Positions 7,425 through 15,395 of a stretch of DNA of 16,334 bases are shown piece by piece. The notes beneath the pieces were generated by a model that did no database searches, was not told the DNA's origin, and worked only from the letters and a program-made list of their open reading frames with translations. The position numbers and the translations under genes are program-made. Source of the stretch: UMGS1251 sp036666555 (GTDB taxonomy: Bacteria; Bacillota; Clostridia; Lachnospirales; Lachnospiraceae); assembly GCA_036666555.1 (NCBI GenBank), contig JAVWVS010000038.1, positions 1 to 16,334 of the forward strand, read 5' to 3'. Position 1 is the stretch's first letter. Each line of letters opens with the position of its first letter.

Positions 7425-8678
7425 CTATACATTCATTAGCACACCCATAAAAAGGGGCAGATTTTGCTCCTTATCTACAATCATATAGAAAAAGGGGCGG
7501 TTTAAGAGAACTTCCTTAGGTGGCTCCATAATTGCACTTTTCATCACCATCTCAACTGCCGTAACAGCCCCCGCTTTAGTACCCTTTTCATCTACATCCA
7601 TTTTGGTTTTATGAATCACTCGGCTGATAAATATATTGCCCTTGGTAGACTTCCCCAATCCGGAAAAATCTGCCTTTTCATCATGGAAGGCATCTGTCAT
7701 TCCTAATTTTTGAAGAGGTTCATTTAATAAGGTTTCGTATTCCACGGAAAATTTAGGGATTTCCGTGAATACGGTTTCCTCCTTAGGACATTCTAATAAT
7801 TTCATTAGTCCCTTCCCATCCAACGTCTTTAAAAACACAGACATGTTCCCCTCTTCCTTTGGTAACAACGCAACAAATGCATACTTCCCATCTTTATAAT
7901 CCTTCATAAATCCAGTAGCATCATCGGTCTCTAAATAGGTGTTTTCCATGTGATTCATAAATGCAGCCTTTTGCGTATCCTTGTTTTGCTGATAAAAGAC
8001 CCCATCCTGAATTTGCGTATCTTCATAAATTTCTTCCCACTCTCCATCAAAAGACAACGCATTGATGAGATACATAATCGCATCCTTAGGTAGTTTCTCT
8101 TCTAACAGTTTATCGATCATTCCATCTGTTTCATCAGATACCCACTGGTTAATCGCATCCTTGGTACTGTCATCAAAGGGCGCTTTGTATATACTGGCAT
8201 CATAATCATCTTGATTCATTTGCAAAAACTCTTTGTTGACTGTTAAACTTTCATCGTCTTTGAACCAAATTGAATTTGCAAGGCTGACCTTACATTTTTC
8301 AGTATTTGGTAAACCATTCCTATAGGCATTCAAATAATCATTTAACCCACCGATATCCGTGTTCAGCACCTGTTCCGTTTGCAAAAGGGTATCTCCTTTA
8401 GCTCCATTTGCAGTCATTCCCAGTGCTGACACAATCGAAAGGGGGGAAATCAAAACATTTTTATCCTCAAAGCATTGCTGAAACAGCTTTAAGGAAAACT
8501 CCGTTATTTCTTCCCTTTTTACTGTTTGTGTCCCCTTTAATTCTGAGATTTTCATTGGTTTTACATTGCTTTTTTTTACGCTGCTCATAAGATCAGTGAC
8601 GTTCGAGTGTTCCATAGATGCACACCCCGAAAGCATTAGACTTATTCCAAGCAATAATGCCAAAAAACGTTTCTTCAT
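7425..8678 (-). CDS. Lipoprotein serpin (serine protease inhibitor)
   Basis: Serpins trap serine or cysteine proteases by insertion of a cleaved reactive loop. The 417-residue product has a lipoprotein signal with lipobox LSGC (Cys19), so it should be anchored outside the cell membrane. The serpin fold follows: ISPLSIVSALGMTANGAKGD near residue 78, the breach-region segment LINALSFDGEW, the hinge EKGTKAGAVTAVEM, and the end NRPFFYMIVDKEQNLPLFMG. The hinge has small residues at P12-P9, as in inhibitory serpins. Counting from P17 Glu364 puts P1 at Lys380 and P1' at Ser381, which suggests trypsin-like targets. Start ATG 8678 has AGGAG 8 nt upstream. It follows the guaA paralogue by 24 bp and is probably co-transcribed with it. 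Gut Clostridia serpins such as siropins inhibit host neutrophil or faecal proteases; the target here is unknown. Confidence 0.93.
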   Translation of the reverse strand: MKKRFLALLLGISLMLSGCASMEHSNVTDLMSSVKKSNVKPMKISELKGTQTVKREEITEFSLKLFQQCFEDKNVLISPLSIVSALGMTANGAKGDTLLQTEQVLNTDIGGLNDYLNAYRNGLPNTEKCKVSLANSIWFKDDESLTVNKEFLQMNQDDYDASIYKAPFDDSTKDAINQWVSDETDGMIDKLLEEKLPKDAIMYLINALSFDGEWEEIYEDTQIQDGVFYQQNKDTQKAAFMNHMENTYLETDDATGFMKDYKDGKYAFVALLPKEEGNMSVFLKTLDGKGLMKLLECPKEETVFTEIPKFSVEYETLLNEPLQKLGMTDAFHDEKADFSGLGKSTKGNIFISRVIHKTKMDVDEKGTKAGAVTAVEMVMKSAIMEPPKEVLLNRPFFYMIVDKEQNLPLFMGVLMNV

Positions 8679-8702
8679 ATGCGTTGCTCCTTTTATATGG
8701 GG

Positions 8703-10007
8703 TTATTCCCATTCTATCGTGGCCGTTGGCTTTGGACTTAGATCATAGCACACACGATTGACATTTTTAACTTCTTTTAGGATACGGTCTGTAATCTTTA
8801 GAAGCACAGGCCAATCAATCTGCTCTATGCTTGCTTCCATAGCATCTACGGTGTTTACAGCACGCAGAATTACGGGATATTCAAAGCATCTTGCATTGTC
8901 TCGGACTCCTACCGATTTAAAATCTGGCACAACCGTAAAGTACTGCCATACTTTTTTATCAAGCCCTGCCACTTGGAATTCTTCTCGTAAGATTGCATCT
9001 GCTTCTCTTACTGCTTCCAAACGCTCCTTTGTAATTGCTCCCAGACAGCGGACACCCAGTCCCGGTCCCGGAAATGGCTGGCGATAAACCATCTCTCCCG
9101 GCAGTCCCAATTCGACTCCACAAGCACGTACCTCGTCTTTGAACAACTGGCGAAGTGGTTCTACTAATTGAAAATCTAAATCTTCCGGCAGTCCGCCTAC
9201 ATTATGGTGTGACTTTACCATCTTAGCGGTTTTCGTTCCGCTTTCCACAATATCCGGATAGATGGTTCCTTGTGCAAGAAAATCAATCCCTTCTAATTTT
9301 CTTGCCTCTTCTTCAAATACACGGATAAATTCAGAACCAATGATTTTTCTTTTTTCTTCCGGGTCAGACACATTCTCCAATTTGGTAAGAAATCGCTCTG
9401 AAGCATCTACGTAGACCAGATTTGCATCCAGTTGATTTTTAAATACTTCTACAACACTTTCCGATTCCCCTTTTCTCATCAGTCCATGGTTCACATGTAC
9501 ACATACCAATTGTTTTCCAATTGCTTTGACTAAAAGTGCTGCGACCACAGAGCTGTCTACCCCACCGGATAATGCTAATAACACTTTTCGTTCCCCCACT
9601 TGCTTTTTCACCAATTCCACCTGGTCTGCCACAAAATTCTTCATATTCCAGTTGGCGTTTGCCTGACAAGTTTCAAATACAAATTTTTTCAAAATCTCTT
9701 TCGTTTCTTCCATGGATGGCCATTGTTGCAAACAATTCTCACAAGTTGCCGGTTCATGGTCAACTGCCATCACCGGATAGCCTGCTTCGTAGATTTCTGC
9801 ACCCACATCAATTCGTATTCCTTCTACTATATGGTTGGGACCACCATTGATAATGATTCCTTTTACATTGGGAAGTGCTTTTAACTCTGCTTCGCTAATG
9901 TCATGTGGATAAATTTCACTGTATACGCCCAAATCTCTAATTTCTCTTGCCAATACAGTATTCTTTGTGCTTCCTAAATCTAAAATAACAATCATATCCT
10001 GCTTCAT
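8703..10007 (-). CDS. GMP synthase paralogue with a deleted glutaminase active site
   Basis: The 434-residue protein aligns with GuaA end to end but is about 80 residues shorter, and the whole loss is in the N-terminal glutaminase domain. That domain starts normally (IVILDLG, GIIINGGPN near 50-58). It then jumps from AGYPVMAV to DHEPATCENC, joining what in GuaA precedes the nucleophile Cys to what follows the HPE motif. No GxCxG elbow remains. The ATP-pyrophosphatase P-loop SGGVDSS (147-153), HHNVGGLP, RQPFPGPGLGVR and the C-terminal TIEWE are intact. It could make GMP from free ammonia, use a separate glutaminase, or act on another substrate. Start ATG 10007 has GGAGGAG 5 nt upstream, and a strong promoter lies just before it. 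It precedes the serpin gene by 24 bp. Confidence 0.88.
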   Translation of the reverse strand: MKQDMIVILDLGSTKNTVLAREIRDLGVYSEIYPHDISEAELKALPNVKGIIINGGPNHIVEGIRIDVGAEIYEAGYPVMAVDHEPATCENCLQQWPSMEETKEILKKFVFETCQANANWNMKNFVADQVELVKKQVGERKVLLALSGGVDSSVVAALLVKAIGKQLVCVHVNHGLMRKGESESVVEVFKNQLDANLVYVDASERFLTKLENVSDPEEKRKIIGSEFIRVFEEEARKLEGIDFLAQGTIYPDIVESGTKTAKMVKSHHNVGGLPEDLDFQLVEPLRQLFKDEVRACGVELGLPGEMVYRQPFPGPGLGVRCLGAITKERLEAVREADAILREEFQVAGLDKKVWQYFTVVPDFKSVGVRDNARCFEYPVILRAVNTVDAMEASIEQIDWPVLLKITDRILKEVKNVNRVCYDLSPKPTATIEWE

Positions 10008-10042
10008 TGGTTCTCCTCCATGCTCTCTTTTTTCTGTCTTTT

Positions 10043-10072
10043 ATCATATCGCATTTGAAAACCACTTGTCAA
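10043..10072 (-). promoter_or_regulatory. Sigma-A promoter of the guaA paralogue-serpin operon
   Basis: On the minus strand a perfect TTGACA (10067-10072), an 18-bp spacer and TATGAT (10043-10048). The -35 box overlaps the stop codon of the MATE gene, so this unit can be transcribed apart from the MATE gene. It may also serve crcB and the rsmH paralogue, as no terminator is seen between them. Confidence 0.65.
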
Positions 10073-11403
10073 TGCCAGTTCCCTTTGAAATAACGATATA
10101 CGAACAACATTGACCGGAAACACCAGTCGATTACCATGGCAACCCAGATTCCAAACACACCCAGTCCAAAATATCTTCCTAATATATAACTAAATGCAAT
10201 TCGAAATACCCACATGGAAAATATGGAAGTATACATGCTGAACCGCACATCTCCCGCTGCACGAAAGATATTGGGCAATGAAAAAGAAAGGGGCCATATG
10301 AAGATGGCACAGATGCCATGGAAAATCAATATCTGCTCTGTGACTGCTGCAGTATGGTTCGACAGATGATAAATCCGCATAATCGCCGGCAATGCCAAAT
10401 AAATCAGTGCAACGGTAGTACACATACAGACATATGTAATGCCTATCAGCTTTTTCGTATAGTAGTGAACCTGCTCATAATCGTCTGCTCCTACGCATCT
10501 GGCTATCACAGTTGTAATGGCAAGGGATATGGCCATTCCCGGGAGGATTTGAAACATAGCAACCGCATTGGACACTGCATTGGCCGCAATAGCATAAGTT
10601 CCAAAGGTAGAAACTAAGCTAAGTACCAATATTTTCCCCAATTGGAACATACTGCTTTCCAACCCATTGGGAATACCAATATGTAAAATCTTTCGAATTA
10701 TTTTTCCATTCATACGATAGCGAAAACTCTTTTGAATATGTACCTGCATAGACTGATTGCATAAAAGCACAATAATCAGCACTGCCGCAACCATACGTGA
10801 TACCAATGTTGGAATGGCAACGCCTTCCGCACCTCGATGAAAGCCATAGATGAAAATAGCATTCCCTGCCACATTGATTATATTCATCACAACGGAAACC
10901 AGCATAGGAACTTTCGAGTTTCCCATTGCACGAAATACCGCTGCTCCGCCATTATATAGCGCAATAAAAGGTATTGATGCAGTCACAATGAGAAGGTATA
11001 CATTTGCATACCCTCTTACATCTGCATCAATATGTCCAAATACGCCTCGTAAAATAAAATTTTTTGCCAGGTAAAGAATGATTGTAATTCCGACAGAACA
11101 GATTGTGATAAACCAGACTAGCTGTGTAGATGATACACAGGCTTCTTTTTCTTTTTTTTGGCCAAGATATTGACCCACTACCACCGCACCTCCGGTGGCC
11201 AATGCTCCAAATACATTAATCAGCAGTACCATAATGTTGTCTACCAAGGACACTCCAGATACTGCTGCTTCCGATACACTCGCTATCATAATAGAATCCG
11301 CCATACCAACGCACACTGCCAATAGCTGTTCGATGATCAGCGGAACTATTAATGCCACAAGTGCCTTATTACTAAATAAATATGCACTTCTGTCTTTTTT
11401 CAT
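10069..11403 (-). CDS. MATE-family multidrug/metabolite exporter
   Basis: MATE proteins are proton- or sodium-driven antiporters of the cytoplasmic membrane. The 444-residue product has about 12 hydrophobic segments in two similar halves. The first half carries family sequences such as PLIIEQLLAVCVGMADSIMI and VGQYLGQKKEKEA, the second NGLESSMFQLGKILVLSLVS and ITTVIARCVGADDYEQV. Length is normal. ATG 11403 has GGAG about 7 nt upstream. It lies 21 bp after the HPr-like gene, so the two are probably one transcript; the downstream guaA paralogue has its own promoter overlapping the MATE stop codon. The substrate cannot be told from sequence. Confidence 0.92.
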   Translation of the reverse strand: MKKDRSAYLFSNKALVALIVPLIIEQLLAVCVGMADSIMIASVSEAAVSGVSLVDNIMVLLINVFGALATGGAVVVGQYLGQKKEKEACVSSTQLVWFITICSVGITIILYLAKNFILRGVFGHIDADVRGYANVYLLIVTASIPFIALYNGGAAVFRAMGNSKVPMLVSVVMNIINVAGNAIFIYGFHRGAEGVAIPTLVSRMVAAVLIIVLLCNQSMQVHIQKSFRYRMNGKIIRKILHIGIPNGLESSMFQLGKILVLSLVSTFGTYAIAANAVSNAVAMFQILPGMAISLAITTVIARCVGADDYEQVHYYTKKLIGITYVCMCTTVALIYLALPAIMRIYHLSNHTAAVTEQILIFHGICAIFIWPLSFSLPNIFRAAGDVRFSMYTSIFSMWVFRIAFSYILGRYFGLGVFGIWVAMVIDWCFRSMLFVYRYFKGNWH

Positions 11404-11424
11404 TTTTTCTCCATAACCTAATGC

Positions 11425-11655
11425 CTATGCAGCTACATATGGCTCTATTTCTCGGAGCAAATCCTCACATTCCTCTTCATGTACTTTCAATTCAATGTCA
11501 TTGTCAAAACCAAGGTTCATAATACCTAGAATGGATTTTGCATCTACAATGAAACGGCCTCTTTTCATATCCATATTATAAGAATATTTTCCAACAGTAT
11601 TTACAAAATCTAATACTTCTTTGGGATTTCTAAATCTTACTTTAATTTTACTCAT
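11425..11655 (-). CDS. HPr-like protein lacking the catalytic His (Crh-like)
   Basis: HPr carries phosphate from Enzyme I to sugar PTS permeases on His15, and in Firmicutes is also phosphorylated on Ser46 for catabolite control. This 76-residue protein has the HPr fold pattern, and KSILGIMNLG (Ser41 here) matches the Ser46 region KSIMGVMSLG. The active-site loop HARP is replaced by FRNP, so the phosphotransfer His is absent. It cannot be a standard PTS carrier; a regulatory role like that of Bacillus Crh, or a structural adaptor, is more likely. I choose ATG 11655, with GGAGGAG 6-7 nt upstream; an earlier ATG at 11670 lies on top of that SD. It precedes the MATE gene by 21 bp. Confidence 0.85.
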   Translation of the reverse strand: MSKIKVRFRNPKEVLDFVNTVGKYSYNMDMKRGRFIVDAKSILGIMNLGFDNDIELKVHEEECEDLLREIEPYVAA

Positions 11656-11710
11656 TTTGTACTCCTCCATATTTTTTATCTATTGTTTTTCCTTTTATGT
11701 TCTTTCTAGT

Positions 11711-11739
11711 TTCAGTAATCTCATCATAACAGTACTGAA
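11711..11739. repeat. Perfect 7-bp dyad around the putative HPr-like gene promoter
   Basis: TTCAGTA (11711-11717) and TACTGAA (11733-11739) are exact inverse complements with a 15-bp centre. On the minus strand a TATGAT -10-like box (11723-11728) lies at the dyad centre, so a repressor bound here would cover it. No good -35 box is present 16-18 bp upstream. The rest of 11656-11786 shows nothing clear. Confidence 0.35.
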
Positions 11740-11786
11740 TACGTAAAAATAGTGTAAATTTTTTAGAAAAGAGGATATTTTTAATG

Positions 11787-13316
11787 CTATTTATTCATTT
11801 TTCGGTACTCTGCAGGGAGCATTCCTGTTTCTTCTTTAAAAACTTTGCTCATATACTTTGGATCCGAGTAACCTGCCATATCCGCAATTTGATTTAATTT
11901 GAGCTCGGAATCGATTAGCAGCCGCTTAATTTTTTCCATTCGGATGCTACGCACCGTTTCTGTAAATGACATTCCCATTTCCTTCTTAAACTGAGTGCTT
12001 AAATATTCTTCTGACACACTCAGTCTTCTGGCTATTTCCTCCAACGTAATCCCTTGGTTGTAATATTCTTGAATCATAGCTCTGGCACGTTTGACCATGG
12101 AACTTATCTGAACCCCTTCTGCATTCTCCGTTTTTAGAGTAACTTGTTCAAATAGTTTTACAAACACCTGGCGAACGGCTCTCCACGTTACTGCCTGAGA
12201 AATAAACTGAACCATTTTTTGTGTGGACAGTTCTTCTTGCAAACTATCATATTCCTTTGCTGTATTAAGTACTGCAAAACAATACCGGACACAAGCTTCC
12301 TTAATTTCTTTGGGCTGATGTGGTTGCTCTTTGCACAGCTCATTGAATTTGTTAAAACATTTTTCAAAACCATGGATATCGTGTTTAATAATTGCCTGTC
12401 GTATTTGGGTCTCTAACTCCAACGGATATTTTAATGGCTCCGTATGAATGGATTCTATTTTCTCTTTGCTAAGCAGTGTTCCCTTTTTAAACAATAGATT
12501 CCATTCCAGCATTTCCGAAATTTTATCCGGTGCTTCTGCTAACTTTGAAAGGCTCTTGCACTCTCGCCATACACAAATTGGCGGATATCCAAGATTTTCT
12601 GAAAGCATAGGAATAACTGCATGTTCAAAATATTTTCGTACCTTTTTTCCTGCCTTTCCTTTATAAATAATCAGAATCAGCATTTTATATTCTTCCATGG
12701 GAATGAGACGGCATTCCGCCACGGATTCTTGCTCCGCTACTTGTTGAAGCAGTATCATTGCCTGCGCACAATCCTTTTCATAATATGCCCCCAGATATAC
12801 TGCAAATAATTCCAACGAATCTTCCAGTGTGTATCGATATTTTTCACTCAATGCCTGCTTTAATGTTGCATCTATCATCAATCGCCCCTGCAGACCACTT
12901 CGGAATACATTTTCAATGGTATACAGTTCTTCTCTCATCTGCTCTCTGGCAATAGCATCTTCCACTTGCTGCAATGTTTTCTTTAATTCCAAGATTTTAA
13001 TCGGCTTTAGCAAATAGTTTTCAATCCCAAGTTCAATCGCCTGTTTCGCATAATCAAAGTCTGCGTATGCAGTCAGAACAACCGTTTTGCAGTGTATTCC
13101 TTGTTGCCTAAGTTTTTGGAGCATGGCAAGTCCATCCATATTTGGCATCTTGATATCCGTAATCACCAAATCCGGCTGCATATTTTCAATCAGCAAAAAT
13201 CCCTCGTTTCCATCCGAGGCTTTTCCCACCACTTCATATTCCGGTTTTATTTTCGCTAAGATTTTTCCCATTCCTTCACGAATCGGGGTTTCATCTTCTA
13301 CAATTACAATTCTCAT
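11787..13316 (-). CDS. YesN/AraC-type response regulator
   Basis: The 509-residue protein has an N-terminal receiver domain (about 1-122) with acidic pocket Glu7/Asp8, phosphoacceptor Asp54 in ITDIKMPNMDG, Thr82 and Lys104. A long middle region follows (about 123-400) with no clear motif and many Glu/Leu helices. The C-terminal AraC double helix-turn-helix (about 412-509) contains ITLEEIARRLSVSEEYLSTQ and KLNQIADMAGYSDPKYMSKV. Such regulators usually control sugar or oligosaccharide uptake genes. Its ATG at 13316 lies 26 bp inside the end of the kinase gene, so the pair is co-translated. No ABC transporter or glycosidase is next to it, so its targets lie elsewhere. The gene after it (HPr-like) is 131 bp away. 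Confidence 0.94.
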   Translation of the reverse strand: MRIVIVEDETPIREGMGKILAKIKPEYEVVGKASDGNEGFLLIENMQPDLVITDIKMPNMDGLAMLQKLRQQGIHCKTVVLTAYADFDYAKQAIELGIENYLLKPIKILELKKTLQQVEDAIAREQMREELYTIENVFRSGLQGRLMIDATLKQALSEKYRYTLEDSLELFAVYLGAYYEKDCAQAMILLQQVAEQESVAECRLIPMEEYKMLILIIYKGKAGKKVRKYFEHAVIPMLSENLGYPPICVWRECKSLSKLAEAPDKISEMLEWNLLFKKGTLLSKEKIESIHTEPLKYPLELETQIRQAIIKHDIHGFEKCFNKFNELCKEQPHQPKEIKEACVRYCFAVLNTAKEYDSLQEELSTQKMVQFISQAVTWRAVRQVFVKLFEQVTLKTENAEGVQISSMVKRARAMIQEYYNQGITLEEIARRLSVSEEYLSTQFKKEMGMSFTETVRSIRMEKIKRLLIDSELKLNQIADMAGYSDPKYMSKVFKEETGMLPAEYRKMNK

Positions 13317-14910
13317 CCTCTGTCACCTCTGTCATTGGAATAAATAGATGTACCTTTGTATAACACTCCGGTTCACTTTCAAAATAAAGAGCTGCGTCCT
13401 CCGAATAATATAGTTTTAATCGCTTTCTCACATTCTCAATTCCTAAGTGTTCCCCCTGTTCTTCCTGTCCGGCATTTAACCTGCGAACTTCCTCGATACT
13501 AAGTCCCTTACCATTATCTTTGATAACAATGTGCAACTGATTTTCTGCCTGATACATAGATATTTTCAAAATGCAAGGTCCCTCGGTTTGGTACATCCCA
13601 TGCTTAAGTGCATTTTCCACAAATGGCTGTAATAATAATTTGTGAATCTGGCAACCCATTAGTTTATCCGGAACATTGATAATAATCTCCAGCTTTTTTC
13701 CCAGTTTTACACTTTGCAGCAGCGTATACTCCCGAAGCCATGCCAATTCCTGTTCAATACTGGTTTTTGCACCTGCATTTCGTACCGTATACCGTAAAAT
13801 ATCTGCTAACGCACCTATCATTTCACTAATTTCATATTCTTCCTGTTCGATGGCCTTCCAATTAATCGTATCCAACGTATTATATAAAAAATGGGGATCA
13901 ATCTGGGCTTCTAGCGCTGATAATTCTGCATTCTTTTGCTCTACTGCTGATTGTTTCACTTGTTGTATCAATACATCAATTTGCTCCATCATTTCATTAA
14001 ATCCCAGTCCGATTTGATACAATTCCGATGGCATGTTTTTGTAAAATGGGATGCGCACCTCAAAGTTTCCATTCTCGGCTTCATTCATCACATGCACCAT
14101 GTTATTCAATGAATGAATCACCGGTCTGGTAAACCAATAAATCAATGAAACCAGCACAAGTGACGTACCCACCCCAATAAATAGCCAAAAGAGCAACTGT
14201 TCACTCACCGTATTTCGGTACTGCCGCATGGATTGGAAATTATATATTTCCCACCCGCTTTGGTTGTTATTGTATTTTGTTACACGATAATTAGTCGCGT
14301 CAATTTCTTGAATCTGTTTTCCCACTTCTTCTTGTTTCGGTGCACTAAGAATGCGTTTTCCCTCACACACATAGATACGGGACGGCATTTTATTAGCCAC
14401 TGCACTCTTTACTATTTTTTCATCTATCGAAAGGGTCACTACTCCTAACGACTGAGGAACACGACTGGCATCAACCAAATTCCGGGAAAGTTGAAATGCA
14501 TTCATCCCCTTTTCCGGTTCTTCCAGTGAGTGATATCTCTCTCCTTTTTCCGTAGTCAGTGTCATATCTGAGATACCCTCATTATGAATACATATACGGT
14601 TCAGCAAATAACAAACCTGCTTCTGATTATTCTCTATGTCATTTGCAAGACGCAGCAGTTCTTCATTGGCGCAAAAACCGGATAAGATAATGGAGTATTT
14701 ATCCAGCACCATATCTAGGCATTGATTTGCTTTGTAAAGATTACTTTCCGCCTGCTTGTCCAGGTTTCCCCTCATATTGCTTCGTAATCTGGATTGGGAT
14801 AGCATGGTAACAAGTACCATAGGAATGATTGCTGCCAGAAAAAATACAGGCACAAGCATTCCTCGCAAACTTTTTCGATTCTGCATGGTTGATTTTCTTA
14901 TGATGTTCAA
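13291..14910 (-). CDS. YesM-type sensor histidine kinase
   Basis: The 539-residue protein has a first membrane helix (about 17-39), an extracytoplasmic sensor region (about 40-240), and a second helix (about 241-263). A HAMP linker follows (about 264-318), then the YesM-family phosphoacceptor block ALEAQIDPHFLYNTLDTINW with His340. Last comes an HATPase domain with N-box LLLQPFVENALKHG, G1 DNGKG and G2 GEHLGIENVRKRL. It autophosphorylates on ligand binding and passes phosphate to the overlapping response regulator. The start is probably TTG 14910, which has AGGAG 7 nt upstream; ATG at 14886 has no ribosome site. No extracellular ligand can be predicted. The upstream spacer 14911-15008 shows no convincing promoter or terminator. 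Confidence 0.93.
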   Translation of the reverse strand: MNIIRKSTMQNRKSLRGMLVPVFFLAAIIPMVLVTMLSQSRLRSNMRGNLDKQAESNLYKANQCLDMVLDKYSIILSGFCANEELLRLANDIENNQKQVCYLLNRICIHNEGISDMTLTTEKGERYHSLEEPEKGMNAFQLSRNLVDASRVPQSLGVVTLSIDEKIVKSAVANKMPSRIYVCEGKRILSAPKQEEVGKQIQEIDATNYRVTKYNNNQSGWEIYNFQSMRQYRNTVSEQLLFWLFIGVGTSLVLVSLIYWFTRPVIHSLNNMVHVMNEAENGNFEVRIPFYKNMPSELYQIGLGFNEMMEQIDVLIQQVKQSAVEQKNAELSALEAQIDPHFLYNTLDTINWKAIEQEEYEISEMIGALADILRYTVRNAGAKTSIEQELAWLREYTLLQSVKLGKKLEIIINVPDKLMGCQIHKLLLQPFVENALKHGMYQTEGPCILKISMYQAENQLHIVIKDNGKGLSIEEVRRLNAGQEEQGEHLGIENVRKRLKLYYSEDAALYFESEPECYTKVHLFIPMTEVTEDENCNCRR

Positions 14911-15008
14911 TCCCTTTCTCCTCTCCGAAGTTTTTTACAAAATGAAGGACAAAGAATTTCCGCAATCCTCCGCCCCCAATCTTACTTTTTATTTTACTCT
15001 ATTTTTTC

Positions 15009-15275
15009 TTATTTGACCAGAACAGTCTTGTGATGTAAATATTTTTCCTTTGTAGCAAGTCCACCCCTGATATGGCGTTCCGATTTATTAAGATCTAATA
15101 CTTTTCTCGCTTCATATGCAAGAGCAGGATTAATCTGCAAAAGTCTTTCTGTCACATCCTTATGAATTGTACTTTTTGATACTCCAAACTGCTTTGCGCT
15201 CTGCCGTACCGTTGCTTGATTCTCTATAATATAATACGCAATTTCAACGGCACGTTCCTCAATGTAATCTTTCAT
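15009..15275 (-). CDS. spoIIID: Sporulation transcription factor SpoIIID
   Basis: SpoIIID is a small DNA-binding regulator acting in the mother cell after sigma-E, switching genes on or off before sigma-K. The 88-residue product is almost entirely the family core: DYIEERAVEIAYYIIENQAT, the helix-turn-helix VRQSAKQFGVSKSTIHKDVT, then RLLQINPALAYEARKVLDLN and HIRGGLATKEKY. I choose ATG 15275, with AGGGGAA in the expected position; upstream in-frame codons from 15368 lack a ribosome site and would run through the promoter. It is single-gene, divergent from fic and followed 98 bp later by the kinase gene. Its presence marks the organism as a spore former or a recent descendant of one. Confidence 0.96.
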   Translation of the reverse strand: MKDYIEERAVEIAYYIIENQATVRQSAKQFGVSKSTIHKDVTERLLQINPALAYEARKVLDLNKSERHIRGGLATKEKYLHHKTVLVK

Positions 15276-15326
15276 AAAAATTCCCCTGCGTTCTCTGTTT
15301 TTACAATGTATGCAGGGGAATGAAAG
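15269..15326 (-). repeat. Inverted repeat that could pair with the spoIIID ribosome site and start codon
   Basis: In minus-strand RNA, CTTTCAT (15326-15320) can pair with ATGAAAG (15275-15269), which includes the start codon. Next to it TCCCCTGC (15319-15312) pairs with GCAGGGGA (15289-15282), which holds the SD. The two stems of 7 and 8 bp are separated by a 6-nt bulge on the 3' side, and the loop is 22 nt. The upstream arm lies between the -35 and -10 boxes of the sigma-E promoter, so RNA started there lacks it; only read-through RNA would fold this way. Confidence 0.55.
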
Positions 15327-15333
15327 CTTATTA
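15305..15333 (-). promoter_or_regulatory. Sigma-E promoter of spoIIID
   Basis: On the minus strand CATACATT (15305-15312) fits the sigma-E -10 consensus CATACANT at every position. TAATAAG (15327-15333) fits the KMATATT -35 consensus at five of seven positions, with a 14-bp spacer, which is right for sigma-E. In Bacillus spoIIID is known to be sigma-E dependent. The leader would be about 22-25 nt. Confidence 0.75.
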
Positions 15334-15395
15334 CTGTTTGTTCTTGCACAGATGACTGTTAAAACCAATGTGGCTAGGGACTGGGGGAAATTTGT

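Noticed and set aside
11656..11670. ATG at 11670 as start of the HPr-like gene
   Set aside because: It overlaps the GGAGGAG that serves ATG 11655, and it adds five residues not expected in HPr.
15276..15368. N-terminal extension of SpoIIID to 15368
   Set aside because: It would run through the sigma-E promoter and lacks a ribosome site; SpoIIID proteins start at the position chosen.
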